Below are positions 52,495 to 60,691 of a stretch of DNA of 64,000 nt, piece after piece (the stretch's first letter is position 1; every line of letters starts with the position of its first letter). The notes beneath the pieces were generated by a model, which saw nothing but the letters and a program-made list of their open reading frames with translations, did no database searches and was not told where the DNA came from. A program made the position numbers and the translations under genes. The stretch comes from Clostridia bacterium. Lineage in GTDB: Bacteria; Bacillota; Clostridia; Christensenellales; Aristaeellaceae. Where the stretch lies: the NCBI GenBank assembly GCA_017396845.1, contig JAFQKQ010000028.1, forward strand, positions 28,470 to 92,469, written 5' to 3'.

Positions 52495-52520
52495 CGATAA
52501 ATTAAGAAGGAGGATATCCC

Positions 52521-54347
52521 ATGAAAAAGCTGCTTTGTATGGTTATGGCTATTGCAATGCTTCTCAGCGGCGCTGCTCTGGCCGAAGGACTTACCTATGC
52601 CAGCGACGGACTATTCGTGTTTAATCCCTCTTACGATTATATGGAGACGGACTGCAACTCTTGGCCGCTGGTCAAGGAAGGCGAAGAGATCACTCTTTCT
52701 GTTCTCTGCTATACCGACGACGCATATCCCACTCCGCCCTACGATGTATTCTTCTGGAATTGGCTGACCGCCGAGACCGGCATCAAGTTCGAGGTTGAGC
52801 AGGTTCTCCAGTCCGCTCTGAACGAGCGCAAGAGCCTTATGTTCGCTTCCGCCGAACTGCCGGACATCCTCCTGTGCGTTGGTCTTTCCACCACCGACAT
52901 GATGAACTACGGCGCGGGCGAAGGTCTGCTTCTTGACTTCACCCCCTATGTAACGCCCGAGCTCATGCCGAACCTCTGCCTGGCTCTCGAAGAGTTCCCG
53001 ATCATGAAGGCTAATGCTACCGCAGCTGACGGCAAGATGTATTCTCTGCCCTACAACCGCGGCTACTTCTCTCCCTACGGCGAGTCCGACCGTATCTTCA
53101 TCGATAAGAACCGCATGGAAGAAGTCGGCGTAGCTGAGCCCCCGAAGACTCTTGACGAGTTCATCGACATGCTGTATGCCTTCAAAGAGGCAGATCCGGA
53201 TTGCATCCCGCTGGGCGGCGCAAACGACAGCATGAACCCCGGCTACTACATCCTCAACGCCATGGGCTTCCTTGGCCAGGATGGCAACTACGGCACCACG
53301 ATCACCGTTCGCGATGGCGAAGCGGTTCTCCCCGTAGGCGACCCGCTCTTCAAGGAGTACCTCACCATCATGCATCAGCTGTATGAGGATGGCATCCTTG
53401 CAGAAAGCTTCTTCACCGATAAGGGCACCGAAGTTAACGCCAAGATGAGCGAAGGCAAGCTGGGCGTTTATCCCTTCGTTCCCTTCACCGTAACCCCCAA
53501 TGTAGAAGACTTCTCTCACTGGACCAGCATCACTCCTCTGACCAGCGAATGGAGCGATAAGCAGCAGTGGCTCGAGTACAACTGCTGGGATATCGGCGGA
53601 TTTGCTGCCAGCGCCAAGACTCAGTATCCCGAAATCATTGCCCGCCTTGCTGACTTCTTCTACAGCGACTACGGCTTCGTAATGATCTGGGACGGCGCAT
53701 ATGCCAACAACAACACCATGGGCATCATCAAGGGCCAGGAAGTATGGCTTGAGTGGGATAACCTGAGGAGTGATGGTCTCCCCAACATTGCCAGCAAGCA
53801 TCCCGAAATCATCGATGGCACCTATGATGGCGACTATGACTTCAAGTACAGCATCTACGGCGGCCCGTTCTCTACCGTAGGTCTGAACGGCGGACATGTA
53901 GCTACCTCTCGTGCAACCGGTATCCCCGAGGGCATCTACGCAGAGCGTCACGATGCATTCCTCCTCAGAGGCCTTGGCTGGAGAAGTGAAGAAGACTTCA
54001 ACTACTATGTAGAGCACTACATGGAGTACAAGACCAATCCCCCGACGTTCGACGTAAATTCTCCCGAAGGACAGTTCCGTGGCTCCATGTATGAGTACGT
54101 AACTCCTTACGAGACCAGCGGCTTCCCGGCGATCACCTACTACACGCTGGAAGAGACCGAAGCTATCAGCAACTACAGAGCAACTCTGAAGACCTATGCT
54201 GACGGCGAAATCGCGAAGTTCATCAGCGGCGACCGCGCAATCGACGAGTACGAAGTATTCGTTGAGGAACTCGAGGGCATGGGCCTTCGTGAGTGGGAGC
54301 AGATCTACAAGGATGCATGGGAGAACTACGTAGCTGCCATGGGCTAA
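52521..54347 (+). CDS. Extracellular sugar-binding protein of ABC transporter
   Basis: 608 residues with a signal peptide (LLCMVMAIAMLLSGAALAE) followed by the mature start GLTYASDG. The large size and motifs (EEITLSVLCYTDDAYPTPPYDV, FEVEQVLQSALNERKSLMFASAELPDILLC) place it with LplA/YtcQ-type binding proteins. No Cys follows the signal peptide, so unlike most Gram-positive binding proteins it is not a lipoprotein; how it stays near the membrane is unclear. AGGAGG lies before the ATG, and a strong terminator follows. Confidence 0.9.
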   Translation: MKKLLCMVMAIAMLLSGAALAEGLTYASDGLFVFNPSYDYMETDCNSWPLVKEGEEITLSVLCYTDDAYPTPPYDVFFWNWLTAETGIKFEVEQVLQSALNERKSLMFASAELPDILLCVGLSTTDMMNYGAGEGLLLDFTPYVTPELMPNLCLALEEFPIMKANATAADGKMYSLPYNRGYFSPYGESDRIFIDKNRMEEVGVAEPPKTLDEFIDMLYAFKEADPDCIPLGGANDSMNPGYYILNAMGFLGQDGNYGTTITVRDGEAVLPVGDPLFKEYLTIMHQLYEDGILAESFFTDKGTEVNAKMSEGKLGVYPFVPFTVTPNVEDFSHWTSITPLTSEWSDKQQWLEYNCWDIGGFAASAKTQYPEIIARLADFFYSDYGFVMIWDGAYANNNTMGIIKGQEVWLEWDNLRSDGLPNIASKHPEIIDGTYDGDYDFKYSIYGGPFSTVGLNGGHVATSRATGIPEGIYAERHDAFLLRGLGWRSEEDFNYYVEHYMEYKTNPPTFDVNSPEGQFRGSMYEYVTPYETSGFPAITYYTLEETEAISNYRATLKTYADGEIAKFISGDRAIDEYEVFVEELEGMGLREWEQIYKDAWENYVAAMG

Positions 54348-54383
54348 TAGATCAGGCTTTTCGCGAATAATATTTAATTAAAG

Positions 54384-54424
54384 AACAGTGCTGCGTATAT
54401 GGGCTACGCAGCACTGTTTTTTTT
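54384..54424 (+). terminator. Terminator of sugar ABC operon
   Basis: Perfect 14-bp stem (AACAGTGCTGCGTA / TACGCAGCACTGTT), 7-base loop, then six more T. Confidence 0.9.
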
Positions 54425-54514
54425 GATGTGATGTTTGAAAGGGACTGCTGTAAAAAGAAAACAGTAAAAAGAATGATTTGCCGGTTAACCAGGGGCTGCT
54501 TTACTAATAAAAGG

Positions 54515-54542
54515 GTATGAAAGCCCTAAAAGGCTTTCATAC
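54515..54542 (-). terminator. Inverted repeat, possible minus-strand terminator
   Basis: GTATGAAAGCC / GGCTTTCATAC with a 6-base loop, followed on the minus strand by CCCTTTTATT. Confidence 0.45.
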
Positions 54543-54756
54543 TCGGTAAAAACAGATCAAACTCGGCGCAATTCCGGATTCTGCTTATTCCCGTTCCCGC
54601 TTCGGGAGAAGGATGGCAGAGCGAAGCGAGACGGAAAGGGGGTACGTTTGCGCATGCGTTTTGTATCTTTCCGGTGCTTTGAAAGAAATGAATAAGAACG
54701 CAATCCTTCAGGCGCTCATGTGCCAGCATTCCGGCCTTCTTTTTCTGCGCTATGCG

Positions 54757-54781
54757 AAAAACACGCCGACGGCGTGTTTTT
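54757..54781. terminator. Bidirectional terminator
   Basis: AAAAACACGCC-GAC-GGCGTGTTTTT, a perfect 11-bp stem with A and T flanks; it can terminate the minus-strand ABC export operon. Confidence 0.75.
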
Positions 54782-54954
54782 AAAGGCTTTACACCCTTTA
54801 GAGAAGGAACGCCACAAGGCTGCAAGTCGGAGAAATTTTCTTGTTTACTCTATTCGTTATCGCAACAGTCTCCCAAGCGTCTTGTAAACCGGCCAAATCT
54901 ATTTATTGCATTTTTTGCTTTGGCGGCAGTCCCGGCGTATATGAAAACTCTGAA

Positions 54955-55007
54955 AACGACGTCTGTCATATGAGGCAGTTTCAATGCCTTATATGACAGA
55001 CGTCGTT
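54955..55007. repeat. Long near-perfect inverted repeat
   Basis: Arms 54955-54977 and 55085-free of T runs: the right arm is 54985-55007. Twenty-two of 23 positions pair, the exception being a G-T wobble; the loop is seven bases. It is not a standard terminator. It could be an extragenic palindrome, a mobile-element remnant or a protein-binding site. Confidence 0.6.
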
Positions 55008-55131
55008 GCTACAATTCGCTGCAAAGGCGCGAAGACGCTGATCTTTGCGGGATTGACGGATATTATAAACGCAACGAACGAGACTTGCAGAGCGAATGCT
55101 GTGCTTGTTACGGATGGAAACGTACAGCCCT

Positions 55132-56040
55132 TTATTCTTCCTGCGGCTTTCGGATCACGATTTCGCCGTTTTTCATTTCCATCTGCAGGCGGTTTGAAGT
55201 TACCCCGAGTGTTTTCAGCATGTCGCTTGGAAGCTGTATTCTGCCGGCGCGGTCCATGACTACGTATTCATCCTGCACCTGCTCTACGGAGGTTTCGTTT
55301 GAAATGTCGCTTAAGCGTTTCAGATAGCTCTCCTTCATAATGCGCTCGGAGGAGATTTTACCGTCGCGGATGGCGACTACGCGGCTGACCTTTTTTGCAA
55401 GCAGCTGATCATGGGTTACGATGACGATGGTAACACCGCTGGACTTATTGATGTCTCTCAGCATATCGAGAATATAGTCGCTCGTCTTCTGATCGACTGA
55501 GCCTGTGGGCTCGTCCGCAAGCAGAAGGCGCGGATGATTGGAAAGCGCGATGGCGATGGCGATTCGCTGCTGCTCGCCGCCGGAGAGAGTGGAGAGTTTG
55601 GCGTTTTTTCTGTGGGACAGGCGCACCATGTCCAGAAGCATTTCCGCCCGCTGCCTCTTTTTTTCTTCGCCCGAAAAAAGCATCGGCATCATAACATTCT
55701 GAACCGCGGTGAGATAGGGGAGCAGGTTTCTGGCGTTATTCTGCCATACGAAGCCAACGGTCTGCTGCTTGTATTTTACGAGCTCTTTATCGGAAAGCTT
55801 GAAAAGATCCTTGCCGTCAACGATCAGCTTTCCGGCAGAGGGCCTGTCAAGTCCGCCCAGCATATTTAATAGCGTGGATTTTCCCGAGCCGCTGTTTCCG
55901 ATGATCGCGGTCATTTCGCCGTATTCCACGGTGAGATCCAGTCCCTGAAGTGCGAGCACCTCGATATCGGGCGTTTTGTAGATTTTTACAAGATTGTCGC
56001 ACTCAATGATGTATCTGCTTTTTTCGTTATTCTCCGTCAT
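55132..56040 (-). CDS. ABC transporter ATPase with AbrB-like C-terminal domain
   Basis: 302 residues. ATPase domain of the MacB/LolD type: Walker A IGNSGSGKSTLLN, signature LSGGEQQRIAIA, Walker B LLLADEPTG, H-loop VIVTHD. Residues from about 258 carry a SpoVT/AbrB-like swapped-hairpin (YVVMDRAGRIQLPSDMLKTLGV, then MEMKNGEIVIRKP), normally a DNA-binding domain, unusual on a transport ATPase. The ATG at 56040 is preferred; a GTG at 56052 is in frame. It overlaps the upstream ATPase gene by 14 bases. Confidence 0.88.
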   Translation of the reverse strand: MTENNEKSRYIIECDNLVKIYKTPDIEVLALQGLDLTVEYGEMTAIIGNSGSGKSTLLNMLGGLDRPSAGKLIVDGKDLFKLSDKELVKYKQQTVGFVWQNNARNLLPYLTAVQNVMMPMLFSGEEKKRQRAEMLLDMVRLSHRKNAKLSTLSGGEQQRIAIAIALSNHPRLLLADEPTGSVDQKTSDYILDMLRDINKSSGVTIVIVTHDQLLAKKVSRVVAIRDGKISSERIMKESYLKRLSDISNETSVEQVQDEYVVMDRAGRIQLPSDMLKTLGVTSNRLQMEMKNGEIVIRKPQEE

Positions 56041-56725
56041 ATACGATTTCACCGTCCTTCAGCTCATATACCTGGTCTCCGACCTCCATAAGCCCGGTAT
56101 CGTGTGTGGTCATGACGATGGTTACACCCTCTTCGCGGATGAGATCTTTAAAGATCTTTACGACCCTCAAAGCGGTGTCTGTATCAAGCTCGCCCGTAGG
56201 TTCGTCGGCGAATATCAATTTCGGCCTGTGGGCGATGGCGCGGGCAATGGCCACGCGCTGCTGTTCGCCGCCGGAAAGCTCTTCAGGCATGTGCTTGGCA
56301 CGTTTTTCAAGCCCTACCAGCTTCAGGCAATTCAGCGCTCTTTCCGTACGGTTGCCCTTGAAGCGCGCGAGTCTCAGTGCGTATTCCACGTTCTCCTGTG
56401 CGTTCATCATCGGAATCAATGCTACGGACTGAAATACGAAACCAATCTCGCGCCTTCTCAGAAGCGTTCTCTGCTTCTCATTCATCTTCACAATATTCTT
56501 GCCGGCGAACAGGATTTTGCCCTTCGTGGGCTTGTCAAGCGCGCCCAGCAGGTTCATAAGCGTAGTCTTTCCCGAACCGCTTCTTCCCTTCAATATGGTG
56601 AGCGCGCCTGCGGGCACGTCTACATTCACGTCCTTCAGCGCCCAGAATTTGTTTCTTCCGCTTACGGGAAACGCTCTGGAAACGCCGCGGGTCTGAATCA
56701 TATACTTTCCGGTATACTGCGCCAT
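56027..56725 (-). CDS. ABC transporter ATPase (MacB/LolD type)
   Basis: 232 residues with Walker A KGRSGSGKTTLMN, Q-loop FVFQSVALIP, signature LSGGEQQRVAIARAI, Walker B LIFADEPTGELD and H-loop VMTTHD. It energises the FtsX-type permease encoded just upstream. Together with the second ATPase it may form a heterodimer or serve two related complexes. AAGGAG precedes the ATG. Confidence 0.93.
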   Translation of the reverse strand: MAQYTGKYMIQTRGVSRAFPVSGRNKFWALKDVNVDVPAGALTILKGRSGSGKTTLMNLLGALDKPTKGKILFAGKNIVKMNEKQRTLLRRREIGFVFQSVALIPMMNAQENVEYALRLARFKGNRTERALNCLKLVGLEKRAKHMPEELSGGEQQRVAIARAIAHRPKLIFADEPTGELDTDTALRVVKIFKDLIREEGVTIVMTTHDTGLMEVGDQVYELKDGEIVYDGE

Positions 56726-56761
56726 ATTCTGCTCCTTATCTGGTATAGGTAATTTCGGGGA

Positions 56762-57967
56762 TTAATCCTCTCCGAGCTTCAGCGCCTGGGCGATTTTCAT
56801 TTTTCGGATGATTGCTACCAATACCGCCATGCAGATGATGAGCATGGTGAGTACGAGCGCAAACAATTGTCCTGTCGCTTCGAGATTCACGGTGTTGATC
56901 AGCGGCAGCGCGTTATCGCTGGAGGCATAGGCAATCTGTATAAGCGGCATGTAAAGCGAGGATGCGATAAAACCGATCACCGCGCCCGCCGCAATGGAGA
57001 GTATGGAGATGGCGAATTGTTCGTTTATGAGCATAGAGATAATTTCTCTTAGAGACATACCCATCGCGCGGTAGATGCCGAATTCCAGCGTGCGCTGGCG
57101 GATGGACAGTATCCAGTACATCAAAAAGCCGATGAAGCAAAGTACGAGAACCACGATGAAGCCTACGGTCAGCACGCCGTTTAAGCTTTTCAGCATGGGG
57201 TCGTTCTTCTTTTCGATGATGTTGGCCTGTGCGTCCTCAAAGGTCATGTACCGGATTGAATGCTCTTCGGCATAATCGTATATGTAATCGGCTCCGTCCT
57301 CATTTTTGAGCCATACTTCATACGGCCGTATGCCGATATCGTCCTGAACCTGCGAAAGGTTGGCCACGATCAAATAATTGGCGGTTTCTCTGTATATTCC
57401 GTCCGAACCCTTTTTATAGGTAAACGGCGCGTAGCCCGGCCAGTAGTCTACAAAGCCGTATATGATTCCGCGAACGCTTTCGGAGGAGGATAAGGAGTAG
57501 TTGATCACGTCGCCGATTTTATAGCCGTAATCGGTTTTGAAGTTTTTGGACAAGATCACCGCGCGGGCGTTTTGCGCCATGGCGTTTAAGTAGTTGTACC
57601 AGTGCGTGGGGAGGAGCGTTTCATCGAAATAAGCCGTGTTTCCAAAGGCTTGGGTATCGATGGCGCAAAGATTTACGCCCTTTAAGGAGCCGCCCTTTAC
57701 CACTATGGATATGTTGGCGTTTCTGTAAACCTTCGCTGCGGAGGCGGCGCCGGGCATGGTCTCATATACGCCGAAATCGGGCTCATAGTAAATCAGATCC
57801 AGAGACGGATCATTCTCCACCTGATCGGCGTTAGACGCCCATGCCTCCTTCAGCGTGACGTCCGCGCCCGTCAGGTAGCGGGTGTTGTTTACTGCGTTGA
57901 TATTGATGGAGGAAGCGGTCTGCGCGTTGAATACGCCAAGTGCGATCGTCATCACGAGGAAAATCAT
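56762..57967 (-). CDS. FtsX-type ABC permease, C-terminal part (downstream of in-frame stop)
   Basis: 401 residues from the first ATG after the TAG at 58031. It begins inside a membrane helix (MIFLVMTIALGVFNAQTASS), runs through an extracytoplasmic domain and ends with three helices of an FtsX domain (LTVGFIVVLVLCFIGFLMYWILS, RTLEFGIYRAMGMSLREI). It is in the same frame as the upstream part, and the bases between them (58030-57968) read through without another stop (SPAIYASFLKVLRKRRGQDF). Its own binding site is weak, so separate translation is doubtful. Confidence 0.75.
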   Translation of the reverse strand: MIFLVMTIALGVFNAQTASSININAVNNTRYLTGADVTLKEAWASNADQVENDPSLDLIYYEPDFGVYETMPGAASAAKVYRNANISIVVKGGSLKGVNLCAIDTQAFGNTAYFDETLLPTHWYNYLNAMAQNARAVILSKNFKTDYGYKIGDVINYSLSSSESVRGIIYGFVDYWPGYAPFTYKKGSDGIYRETANYLIVANLSQVQDDIGIRPYEVWLKNEDGADYIYDYAEEHSIRYMTFEDAQANIIEKKNDPMLKSLNGVLTVGFIVVLVLCFIGFLMYWILSIRQRTLEFGIYRAMGMSLREIISMLINEQFAISILSIAAGAVIGFIASSLYMPLIQIAYASSDNALPLINTVNLEATGQLFALVLTMLIICMAVLVAIIRKMKIAQALKLGED

Positions 57968-58030
57968 GATGAAGTCCTGACCTCTGCGCTTTCTTAGTAC
58001 CTTTAAGAAGGAAGCGTAGATGGCGGGCGA

Positions 58031-58033
58031 CTA
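58031..58033 (-). other. In-frame TAG interrupting the FtsX permease reading frame
   Basis: The minus-strand frame 59560-56762 is open over 932 codons apart from this TAG at codon 510. The flanking reading (FSVFKRL, then SPAIYASFLK) looks like continuous permease sequence. Several genes here end in TAG (9307, 13527, 19005), so TAG is a normal stop in this genome. TGG to TAG (Trp) is the simplest origin, suggested by the aromatic residue usual in such permeases. Confidence 0.7.
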
Positions 58034-59560
58034 GAGGCGCTTGAAGACGGAAAATACGACGGTTAACAGAATGGGGATGATGCGGATGGCGAGCAGTCCC
58101 GCGCCGATAATGAAAAGGGAAGAGCACAGGAAAAGCAGCGGATCCGGAATCTCTCCGGCAACGATTCGCTGAGCGAACATTTCCTTCTGACGGTTGAACG
58201 AATTAAGACCGTACAGTGATACGCCAAGCGCGATCACGTCCAGAAACGCCTTCTGCCAGAAGGGGCGCACACGGCGGTTTTTTTTCTGCTTCTGATGTAC
58301 GATGGATGTGCGGGCGTATTTTCTTACGGGCAGAACCATTGCGCATATGGCGACAAATGCCGCGCAGCCGGCGTACAGAAGCGCTTTCGGGCTCATTTCA
58401 ACCGGCAGCGCCTGACGGGATACAAACTCCAGGAAAGCGTTTGCAGAGCCGAGCACCTGCGTAATGAATATACCCAGCGGCAAGCCGGCCATCAGCGAAA
58501 CGACTGCCAATAAAAAGCTCTGAATCAGGTAGATGCCGACAATCTGAGAATTCTTTACACCGCGGCTTTTGAGCACGGAGATTTCACTTGCCTCGGTTTC
58601 CAGAATCTGCCGGGAAACCATGAAAATGAATGCGGCGAGCAATATGTAGATCGGTACCTGCAGAACCCACAGCGTGACCGATACTTTGAGGCGCATGGAA
58701 AGATGCTCTTTGTAAAGCGCTTCAAAATTGCTGGTTATATTCAAATAGGACAGTCCGCCTGCGATTTCTTTATAGTGGAGCATCGTATCATAGACATGCT
58801 CCGCTTCCTTGGAGCGCATCATGGACGTATCCAGCTGTTCGTACCAGGTAGCGTTCACGCTCAGAGGAGCGTCCTCTTTCATGAAAAGGGCTCTGAACAG
58901 GTTTTCGTCCATCAAGACTTCGTTTCGCAGGGAGGACGGCGTTCTCGCCCAATAAATATCAGAAGGATCGGCTACGTCGAATACGCCGACGACTTCGATG
59001 ACGAGCGGTTTGCCTTCGAAATTCACAAGCTTGGTGAACTGCCGATTTTCTCCCATTAACAGGTTTAACTGTATCAGTCCCTGCTGGCTTGCGATGACTT
59101 CGATCGTTCCGTCCTCCTGCGGCGTATCCGAATACATGCGCCCTGCGGTGATTTTTGCATGGTCTTCCAGATTGGAAAGCATACCGATCGACATACTGCT
59201 ATTGTATGCGTCCGAACGGTCGACAAGCGCTTTGTTGCCGGCAAGAGACAAAAAGATATGAGTGGTTTCATTTATGGTCGGAACGCCCATTTTTACGGGG
59301 ATTTCCCTTGCGAGTGCTTCCAGCTCCTCAACAAGCCCGTTTCGCTTCTGCGCGCCTGTATAAACGACGCTGATCGTTCCGGGATAATAGTTCTTGTCCT
59401 CGATATACTGTTCCAGATCGTCGTCCAGCATGCGCTGCATGACCGCGTCCGAGTACAGGGGATTGGAGCAGGTGATGGCGGTTAAGAGGATGTTGCCGAT
59501 CAAAAGCGCAAGGAACAGCCACTTTTTATTGATGATCTTGCGAAATATGAATTTCAGCAT
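58031..59560 (-). CDS. FtsX-type ABC permease, N-terminal part (ends at in-frame TAG)
   Basis: 509 residues: first helix (KKWLFLALLIGNILLTAITCSNP), a large extracytoplasmic domain to about 290, then an FtsX domain (IYILLAAFIFMVSRQILETEASEISVLKSRGVKNSQIVGIYLIQSF) and further helices near 400 and 480. Full-length permeases of this kind have two FtsX domains in about 930 residues; the second is in the downstream part. The gene is thus either a recent nonsense allele or a split gene. AAGGAGG lies 13 bases before the ATG. Confidence 0.8.
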   Translation of the reverse strand: MLKFIFRKIINKKWLFLALLIGNILLTAITCSNPLYSDAVMQRMLDDDLEQYIEDKNYYPGTISVVYTGAQKRNGLVEELEALAREIPVKMGVPTINETTHIFLSLAGNKALVDRSDAYNSSMSIGMLSNLEDHAKITAGRMYSDTPQEDGTIEVIASQQGLIQLNLLMGENRQFTKLVNFEGKPLVIEVVGVFDVADPSDIYWARTPSSLRNEVLMDENLFRALFMKEDAPLSVNATWYEQLDTSMMRSKEAEHVYDTMLHYKEIAGGLSYLNITSNFEALYKEHLSMRLKVSVTLWVLQVPIYILLAAFIFMVSRQILETEASEISVLKSRGVKNSQIVGIYLIQSFLLAVVSLMAGLPLGIFITQVLGSANAFLEFVSRQALPVEMSPKALLYAGCAAFVAICAMVLPVRKYARTSIVHQKQKKNRRVRPFWQKAFLDVIALGVSLYGLNSFNRQKEMFAQRIVAGEIPDPLLFLCSSLFIIGAGLLAIRIIPILLTVVFSVFKRL

Positions 59561-59578
59561 GGTTGCGCCTTTGCCTCC

Positions 59579-60691
59579 TTATGAATCCAGTATCAACTTT
59601 TCACCGATCTCCACGCCGTCTAACAGGAAGGAACCCGTCTGATTGGTTCCGGCGACATGGTTTACATATCTTTTGGACACCATTCCGTTTTCGGAGAGTT
59701 TGTATACGAAATAGCGTCCGCCGTACAGCGATACGGCGTCTTTATCGACGACGAATACATCTTCCAGGTATACTTCGTCGAATTTTACGACGGGGCGCGT
59801 GAAGTTTTTAGGGGTTTTTCCGCCTTCGTAGGACTCTATGAGTATAAAGGCGTTGTTGCTTCCGCTTTCGCCCGGGAGCGCGTTTTTACAGGCGATTACG
59901 CGGCCGTAGCCTGTGGTACGTGTTTTTCCGGGGCCGACTTCAACGGTAACAGGCATATTATATCGGAAAGAGCCCTTTTCGTTTGTCACGATGAAGAGCA
60001 TCTCTGTTGGATCGTACAGCTGCATAAGCACTCTTCCGTTTGTTACGATCTCGTTTTCGCGAAGATAGGTGTAGTCGCTGACCACGCCGTCCATCGGCGC
60101 ATACAGGTATTGGTTTTCGTAGGACTGGTAGAGCTCTTCGAGGGATGCGGTCATATCATTTATGGCGTTTTCCGTTTCAAAGCGGTATTTTTCAAGCGAC
60201 AGGCGCAGTTTTTCGCATTCCAGCCGCCGGATTTCGCGCGTGTATGGGTTTTCCTCCGCGTTTATATCGCGCATTTTTTCGGAAATCTCCTCTTCGCGCA
60301 GAGATACGTTTTTCGCGTAATCCTCTTTCAGACGCGCAAGAGCCATCTCCCTTTCATAAATCAGAACCTCGTCGCGGTCGATTGCAAGGGTTACAAGCAC
60401 ATCGCCCTTTTTAACCTCTTCGCCTCTTCGAACGTTGAATTCCACAAAGCGCGCGTTTGCGCCCTCATAGCGCACGTTAAGCAAAGAAGGATAGTGCTCG
60501 GCGGCGCTTACCGTGCCGCTCTTTTTATAATCGGAAAGGGCGACTGTACAAGTTTTGTAGTTTGCTGTGTCTACAACGATGTCTTTGTCGTCGATCAGGT
60601 CGATTTCGCAAAGCGCCGTTTGGAAAAGCAGAATGCATGCGAGAAGCGAGCATAAAAGGCGAAGAGAAAATCGCTTATTTGTCTGTAACAT
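59579..60691 (-). CDS. HlyD-type efflux adaptor protein (third adaptor)
   Basis: 370 residues with an N-terminal signal or anchor (LRLLCSLLACILLFQTALCE) and no lipobox Cys at the cleavage site. Beta-barrel and lipoyl-like halves (FVEFNVRRGEEVKKGDVLVTL, YLYAPMDGVVSDYTYLRENEIV) flank a helical hairpin (about 110-200). Such adaptors link an FtsX permease to the substrate outside the membrane. The ATG at 60691 follows AGGAGAGAG and overlaps the preceding adaptor gene by 17 bases; an upstream in-frame ATG at 60823 would lie inside that gene. Confidence 0.85.
   Translation of the reverse strand: MLQTNKRFSLRLLCSLLACILLFQTALCEIDLIDDKDIVVDTANYKTCTVALSDYKKSGTVSAAEHYPSLLNVRYEGANARFVEFNVRRGEEVKKGDVLVTLAIDRDEVLIYEREMALARLKEDYAKNVSLREEEISEKMRDINAEENPYTREIRRLECEKLRLSLEKYRFETENAINDMTASLEELYQSYENQYLYAPMDGVVSDYTYLRENEIVTNGRVLMQLYDPTEMLFIVTNEKGSFRYNMPVTVEVGPGKTRTTGYGRVIACKNALPGESGSNNAFILIESYEGGKTPKNFTRPVVKFDEVYLEDVFVVDKDAVSLYGGRYFVYKLSENGMVSKRYVNHVAGTNQTGSFLLDGVEIGEKLILDS

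Larger units (their letters stand above)
54425..55131. other. Intergenic stretch with several inverted repeats and no recognised gene
   Basis: About 700 bases that include the perfect inverted repeats 54515-54542 (11 bp) and 54757-54781 (11 bp) and the long one 54955-55007. Short open frames at 54752-54973 and 54984-55259 have no binding sites or recognisable domains, and the latter runs into the antisense of the ABC gene. Confidence 0.4.

Noticed and set aside
54984-55259. 91-codon open frame before the ABC ATPase gene
   Set aside because: No binding site, no family resemblance, runs antisense to the ATPase end; overlaps the long inverted repeat.
58031-58033. TAG read as a sense codon (pyrrolysine or reassigned)
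   Set aside because: Several nearby genes end in TAG, and no pyrrolysine genes are in the window; nonsense mutation is simpler.
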